Positions 60,234-64,000 of a DNA stretch of 64,000 nucleotides are shown here, one piece after another. Position numbers and translations under genes: made by a program. Source of the stretch: Gammaproteobacteria bacterium (GTDB taxonomy: Bacteria > Pseudomonadota > Gammaproteobacteria > Pseudomonadales > Cellvibrionaceae); assembly GCA_004172865.1 (NCBI GenBank), contig SEBV01000007.1:332843-396842 (forward strand), in the 5' to 3' direction. Below the pieces are notes generated by a model. That model was not told the origin of the DNA and did no database searches. It saw nothing but the letters and a program-made list of their open reading frames with translations. The stretch's first letter is position 1, and every line of letters begins with the position of its first letter.

Positions 60234-60455
60234 TTAAATTCTTTCTTTAATTTTTCGCAAAATTGCTTCTGCATCCACATCACCTGACTTGGCGAGTTTC
60301 ACGGCTAAGAGTTTTGTAGTTCTTAGATGTTTTATAAATCGACGGCAATTTGCGCAGGTAATTAAATGCAAACGCATTTGCCATGTGATTTTAGCAGTAG
60401 TGTTGTTATCGATATATTCGCTGGCAAGATGCGCGACTTCTTTGCATTTCAGCAT
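60234..60455 (-). CDS. Zinc-finger anti-sigma factor (small, soluble)
   Basis: 73 residues. MLKCKEVAHLASEYID followed by RLHLITCANCRRF is the HxxxCxxC zinc anti-sigma (ZAS/zf-HC2) pattern. There is no transmembrane helix, so it is a soluble or truncated-type anti-sigma. It overlaps the 3' end of the sigma gene by 7 nt, typical of an ECF sigma/anti-sigma pair. It would hold the sigma factor inactive until a signal, perhaps redox, releases it. Confidence 0.85.
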   Translation of the reverse strand: MLKCKEVAHLASEYIDNNTTAKITWQMRLHLITCANCRRFIKHLRTTKLLAVKLAKSGDVDAEAILRKIKERI

Positions 60456-61084
60456 GAGCCTGTCTCCTGGTAGCGGTCAATCATTTGCATCAATGTTAAA
60501 CGAGCGCGATGCACCAATACTCGTACATTTGCGGCGCTTACTTGCAATGCTTCACAAATCACTTCAAAAGATTCCTGTTCAATCTCACGCAAAATAAACG
60601 CGGCCTTTTGCGCTGGCGGTAAAATGTTTAAGGTTTTGTTGATGCAATATTGCAATTGCGTTTCTTCCAATAACTCTTCGGGTGATTCGCAAGTCCATAA
60701 TGGCGTTGCAGATTGCCAGTGACCATCGGGTTTAAAATTCGCGCCGTCTAAATAACTTCCGGGTATTTCGCCATCCAATTCATCTAACGATATTTTGCGA
60801 GATTCGCGTCGCAAACGCGCTTTTGCTTCATTACTAACAATCGTGATGACCCAGGTTTTTAAGGATGATCGCTGCTCAAACTTTCCAATATTTTTGTGAA
60901 TCGCAACCCACGAGTCTTGAACAACGTCATCGGCAAATGTTTCGCCACAAATAGCACGCGCAATGCTCACCATAATATATTGAAAGCGGCTAATGATTTC
61001 GCAAAAGGCGCGATCGTCACCGGCAATCAATGCGGTAATTAATTGTTGCTCATCCGTGTGGTTCGGTGTGGGCGGTGTAGTCAT
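60449..61084 (-). CDS. ECF-type RNA polymerase sigma factor
   Basis: 211 residues. Region 2: AFCEIISRFQYIMVSIARAICG and ADDVVQDSWVAIHKNIGKFE (residues about 22-80). Region 4: LPPAQKAAFILREIEQESFEVICEALQVSAANVRVLVHRAR (shown in two parts: LPPAQKAAFILREIEQES and FEVICEALQVSAANVRVLVHR). An acidic insert of about 40 residues links the two. With its overlapping zinc anti-sigma it forms a self-contained stress-response unit. The regulon cannot be seen here. Confidence 0.92.
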   Translation of the reverse strand: MTTPPTPNHTDEQQLITALIAGDDRAFCEIISRFQYIMVSIARAICGETFADDVVQDSWVAIHKNIGKFEQRSSLKTWVITIVSNEAKARLRRESRKISLDELDGEIPGSYLDGANFKPDGHWQSATPLWTCESPEELLEETQLQYCINKTLNILPPAQKAAFILREIEQESFEVICEALQVSAANVRVLVHRARLTLMQMIDRYQETGSC

Positions 61085-61373
61085 TATTCTGGCTCAACCT
61101 TAAGTTGCGCGCAGCTTAGCATTGTCTTTAGGGTATGTGGAGACGACATGGAGTTTCGAGTTACAAAGCTCTTTCAGAATTACTATGACTAGTAGAGATT
61201 TGATATGAGGGAATGTTACAGCGCACCTGTAGAAAAAATTTTACTGGCTATAGTCGGTCTGGCTTTTTATACTCCCCGACCTGCCAAAATCGGCAGCTTT
61301 CGTGTAAGTCATCGACTTGCTTATTTTTTATCACGTGACCTTTGGTAGGGGCCACCACTGAAAAGGATAAACC
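61085..61373 (+). promoter_or_regulatory. Leader region of thrS with several hairpins
   Basis: 289 bp. TATACT at 61268-61273 is a possible -10 box with a poor -35. Downstream, CTGCC-AAAATC-GGCAG (61281-61296) is followed by CTTTCGTGTAAG, in which the potential loop contains CGU. GTAAGTC-ATC-GACTTGC (61304-61320) is then followed by TTATTTTTTAT, as in an attenuator. E. coli thrS is repressed by its own product binding a leader that mimics tRNA-Thr, so a similar control is plausible. AAGGA is the ribosome site. Confidence 0.4.
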
Positions 61374-63317
61374 ATGCCTATTATTACTCTCCCTGACGGT
61401 TCCAAACGTCAATTCGAAAACCCCGTTTCCGTGTACCAAGTTGCTGCTGATATTGGCCCTGGTTTGGCCAAGGTAACTTTGGGTGGTCGCGTCTTTTTAA
61501 ATGGCGATAAAACGGGTCAACGTGTCGATGCACACGATCTCATCACTGACGATGCAGATTTAGTGATCTTCACACCAAAAGACGAAGACGGTCTGGAAAT
61601 TATCCGCCACTCATGCGCGCATTTGCTCGGTCATGCGATCAAACAATTGTTCCCTCATGTGAAAATGGCCATTGGCCCAACGATTGATAGCGGCTTTTAT
61701 TACGACGTAGATTTAGAAGAAAAATTAACCGACGAAAATATCGCGGCGCTTGAAGCGCGCATGTTGGAATTGGCTAAAACCGAATACGATGTAGTTAAAA
61801 AAGTAGTGAGCTGGCAAGAAGCGCGCGATGTTTTCGCTGCGCGCGGGGAAACTTACAAACTCGAAATCCTTGATCGCGATATTCCTAAAGATGCGCAGCC
61901 CGGTTTGTATCATCACGAAGAATACGTGGATATGTGCCGCGGCCCGCACGTTCCGAATATGCGGTTCTGTTTAAATTTTAAATTAATGCGCACCTCAGGC
62001 GCTTATTGGCGTGGCGACTCCAACAATAAAATGTTGCAGCGCATTTACGGCACTGCGTTTGCCGATAAAAAACAATTGGCGGCTTATTTAAATTTATTGG
62101 AAGAAGCGGCGAAGCGCGATCACCGTAAACTCGGTAAAAAGTTTGATTTATTCCATCTGCAAGATGAAGCGCCTGGCATGGTGTTCTGGCATCCAAAAGG
62201 CTGGTCACTTTGGCAACAGATCGAACAATACATGCGTAAAACGTTGGATGACGCCGGTTATCAAGAAGTAAAAACACCCATGATTATGGATCGCGTATTG
62301 TGGGAAAAATCTGGGCACTGGGAAAACTACCGCGAAGGTATGTTTACTACTGAATCGGAAAAACGTGATTACGCCGTTAAGCCAATGAATTGCCCAGGTC
62401 ACGTACAGATTTTCAACCATGGTTTGCGTTCGCATCGCGACTTGCCATTGCGTTTGGCCGAGTTTGGTTCTTGCCACCGCAACGAAGCTTCAGGTGCGTT
62501 GCATGGCTTGATGCGCGTGCGCGGTTTCGTTCAAGATGATGCGCATATTTTCTGTACTGAAGATCAAATTGTGCAGGAAGTGTCGGCATTCAATAATTTG
62601 CTTCAATCTGTGTATGACGATTTTGGTTTTACAGAAGTCTTGATCAAGTTGTCGTTGCGCCCAGAAAAACGTGCTGGCACTGACGAAACTTGGGATAAGG
62701 CAGAAGAGGGCTTGCGTATTGCGTTGCGTGCTTCAGGCCTTGAGTGGGAAGAATTACCGGGTGAGGGCGCGTTCTACGGTCCGAAAATCGAATATCAAAT
62801 CAAAGATGCGCTCGGTCGTTCATGGCAATGCGGAACAATCCAGCTAGACTTCGTGCTTCCTGAGCGTTTGGATGCGGAATATGTCGCCGAAGATAACGTT
62901 CGTAAACGTCCAGTGATGTTGCATCGTGCAATTTTGGGTTCTTTTGAGCGTTTTTTGGGGATTTTAATCGAGCATTATGAAGGCTCTTTCCCCGCGTGGT
63001 TGTCGCCGGCACAAGCCGTAATTATGAATATTACGGACAATCAGGCCGATTTCGTGAAAAAAGTCGAAAAAACCTTGCGAGATAAGGGCTTTAGAGTGAT
63101 TCCGGACTTGAGAAACGAGAAGATCGGCTTTAAAATCCGCGAGCACACAATTCAGCGGGTTCCCTACCTGCTCGTCGTTGGCGACAAAGAGGTTGAAAAC
63201 AACTCTGTTGCAGTTCGTACAAGAGACGGAAAAGACTTGGGTGTAATGAATCTGGAAGCCTTCATCGAGCACTTGACCGCCGATATCGCGCGTCGAGGTA
63301 GAGTTCTTTCTGAATAA
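61374..63317 (+). CDS. thrS: Threonyl-tRNA synthetase
   Basis: 647 residues (E. coli 642). TGS domain from [20 protein letters not shown]; editing domain with [16 protein letters not shown] and [10 protein letters not shown]; class II catalytic core with [30 protein letters not shown] and [21 protein letters not shown] (residues about 516-536); and a C-terminal anticodon-binding domain. All catalytic and zinc-binding residues that I can check are present. It is followed by infC, as in most gammaproteobacteria. Confidence 0.98.
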   Translation: MPIITLPDGSKRQFENPVSVYQVAADIGPGLAKVTLGGRVFLNGDKTGQRVDAHDLITDDADLVIFTPKDEDGLEIIRHSCAHLLGHAIKQLFPHVKMAIGPTIDSGFYYDVDLEEKLTDENIAALEARMLELAKTEYDVVKKVVSWQEARDVFAARGETYKLEILDRDIPKDAQPGLYHHEEYVDMCRGPHVPNMRFCLNFKLMRTSGAYWRGDSNNKMLQRIYGTAFADKKQLAAYLNLLEEAAKRDHRKLGKKFDLFHLQDEAPGMVFWHPKGWSLWQQIEQYMRKTLDDAGYQEVKTPMIMDRVLWEKSGHWENYREGMFTTESEKRDYAVKPMNCPGHVQIFNHGLRSHRDLPLRLAEFGSCHRNEASGALHGLMRVRGFVQDDAHIFCTEDQIVQEVSAFNNLLQSVYDDFGFTEVLIKLSLRPEKRAGTDETWDKAEEGLRIALRASGLEWEELPGEGAFYGPKIEYQIKDALGRSWQCGTIQLDFVLPERLDAEYVAEDNVRKRPVMLHRAILGSFERFLGILIEHYEGSFPAWLSPAQAVIMNITDNQADFVKKVEKTLRDKGFRVIPDLRNEKIGFKIREHTIQRVPYLLVVGDKEVENNSVAVRTRDGKDLGVMNLEAFIEHLTADIARRGRVLSE

Positions 63318-63404
63318 AAACAGAGAACTTTGCTAAAACGACCGCAATGAAGTTATAAAAAGGTAAGTAAGGTTTGTTCTTATTAATTAATTGGAGATAC
63401 AACT

Positions 63405-63953
63405 ATCAAACGAGATAACGCCCCAGCCGCTAAAGGAAATTCCAAAAAAGCGCGGATCAACGACCAGATCGAAGCTAAACAAGTTCGTTTAATCAATGCC
63501 GAAGGCGAACAAGTCGGTATCGTGCCTTTGAGTGATGCACTTGCCCAGGCGCAAGCAGCCACACTTGATTTGGTGGAGATCGTGTCTGATAGCGATCCTA
63601 TAGTCTGTAAGATTATGGATTACGGCAAGCATCTGTTTGAGATCAAGAAGACCAAAGCCGCTGCTAAAAAGAAACAAAAGCAGCAGCAAATTAAAGAAAT
63701 GAAATTTCGTCCAGGGACGGAAGATGGTGACTATCAGGTCAAATTAAAAGCTCTGATACGTTTCCTTGAGGGTGGGGACAAGGCCAAGGTAACTTTGAAG
63801 TTCCGTGGTCGTGAACTGGCGCACCAAGAGTTAGGTATGGAAATGATGCAACGCATCGAGAAAGACCTGCTTGAGTTGGGCACTGTAGAACAAGCTGCCA
63901 AGATGGAAGGTAAGCAATTGACTATGGTTATCGCCCCTAAAAAGAGAAAATAG
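63405..63953 (+). CDS. infC: Translation initiation factor IF-3 with AUC start codon
   Basis: 182 residues when started at ATC 63405, close to the E. coli 180. The frame [21 protein letters not shown] follows, with M for the initiator and the text split as [11 protein letters not shown] and [29 protein letters not shown] continues the N-domain. A GGAG lies 8 nt upstream of ATC. No ATG, GTG or TTG comes before the conserved N-terminal domain, and the later GTG at 63522 would remove 39 conserved residues. IF-3 discriminates against non-standard starts, so the rare start gives autoregulation. The expected next genes, rpmI and rplT, lie past the right edge. Confidence 0.95.
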   Translation: MKRDNAPAAKGNSKKARINDQIEAKQVRLINAEGEQVGIVPLSDALAQAQAATLDLVEIVSDSDPIVCKIMDYGKHLFEIKKTKAAAKKKQKQQQIKEMKFRPGTEDGDYQVKLKALIRFLEGGDKAKVTLKFRGRELAHQELGMEMMQRIEKDLLELGTVEQAAKMEGKQLTMVIAPKKRK

Positions 63954-64000
63954 TCGGGCTTTTAGCTGCCTTGATTATTTATTTTATTTACCTAGATGTG

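Overview
The window is a single stretch of bacterial chromosome of roughly 45% GC, with no rRNA, tRNA, CRISPR array, prophage or insertion sequence that I can recognise. Gene order and protein sequences point to a gammaproteobacterium, most likely Cellvibrionaceae (Cellvibrio or a close relative). The grounds are the conserved blocks cspD/clpS-clpA-infA-bpt-aat, trmJ-iscR, ndk-rlmN-pilF-rodZ-ispG-hisS-yfgM-bamB-der and thrS-infC, a long serine-rich linker in RodZ, a rhombosortase, and a carbohydrate-utilisation cluster. The species assignment is inference.

Layout. 1-3.1 kb: the pseudouridine synthase rluE (cut by the left edge), divergent from monomeric isocitrate dehydrogenase. 3.5-8.6 kb: an N-degron and translation block: cspD, clpS, clpA, infA and the two aminoacyl-tRNA-protein transferases bpt and aat. 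9-13.8 kb: the prkA-yeaH-spoVR stress operon. 13.8-19 kb: trxB, a small DUF1289 protein, and a membrane histidine kinase with a REC-GGDEF-EAL response regulator separated by a possible 52-residue ORF. 19-19.7 kb: an AT-rich gap of about 680 bp. 19.7-28.8 kb: trmJ, iscR and an IscR-controlled SUF iron-sulfur operon that carries both an IscS-type and a SufS-type cysteine desulfurase. 28.9-38.1 kb: ndk, rlmN, pilF, rodZ, ispG, hisS, yfgM, bamB, der. The rlmN copy appears to lack about 70 internal residues. 38.2-39.1 kb: an orphan periplasmic binding protein.

39.2-49.7 kb is the accessory highlight: a compact locus that can be read as a complete non-phosphorylating L-fucose pathway. FucP imports the sugar. 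An aldo/keto reductase, a lactonase, a split UxaA-type dehydratase, an SDR dehydrogenase and an FAH-type hydrolase would convert it to pyruvate plus L-lactate. Divergent lldD would oxidise the lactate. An IclR regulator is in the locus, paired 12-bp AT-rich boxes lie in front of fucP/lldD and iclR, and an SGNH-esterase lipoprotein closes it. A multi-hairpin intergenic repeat sits inside the locus.

49.9-61.1 kb is a mix of small units: DUF3617, VIT-family transporter, FMN reductase, NTF2-like protein, glutamine amidotransferase, RhlB-type helicase, EamA exporter, LigB-type dioxygenase, a REC-REC-degenerate GGDEF protein, rhombosortase, PAS-GGDEF, and an ECF sigma/zinc-finger anti-sigma pair. 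61.4-64 kb: thrS and infC, the latter starting at a rare AUC codon. I found no clearly unprecedented system. The best leads are the shortened RlmN, the fucose locus with its putative operator pairs, the multi-hairpin repeat and the small ORF in the two-component operon.
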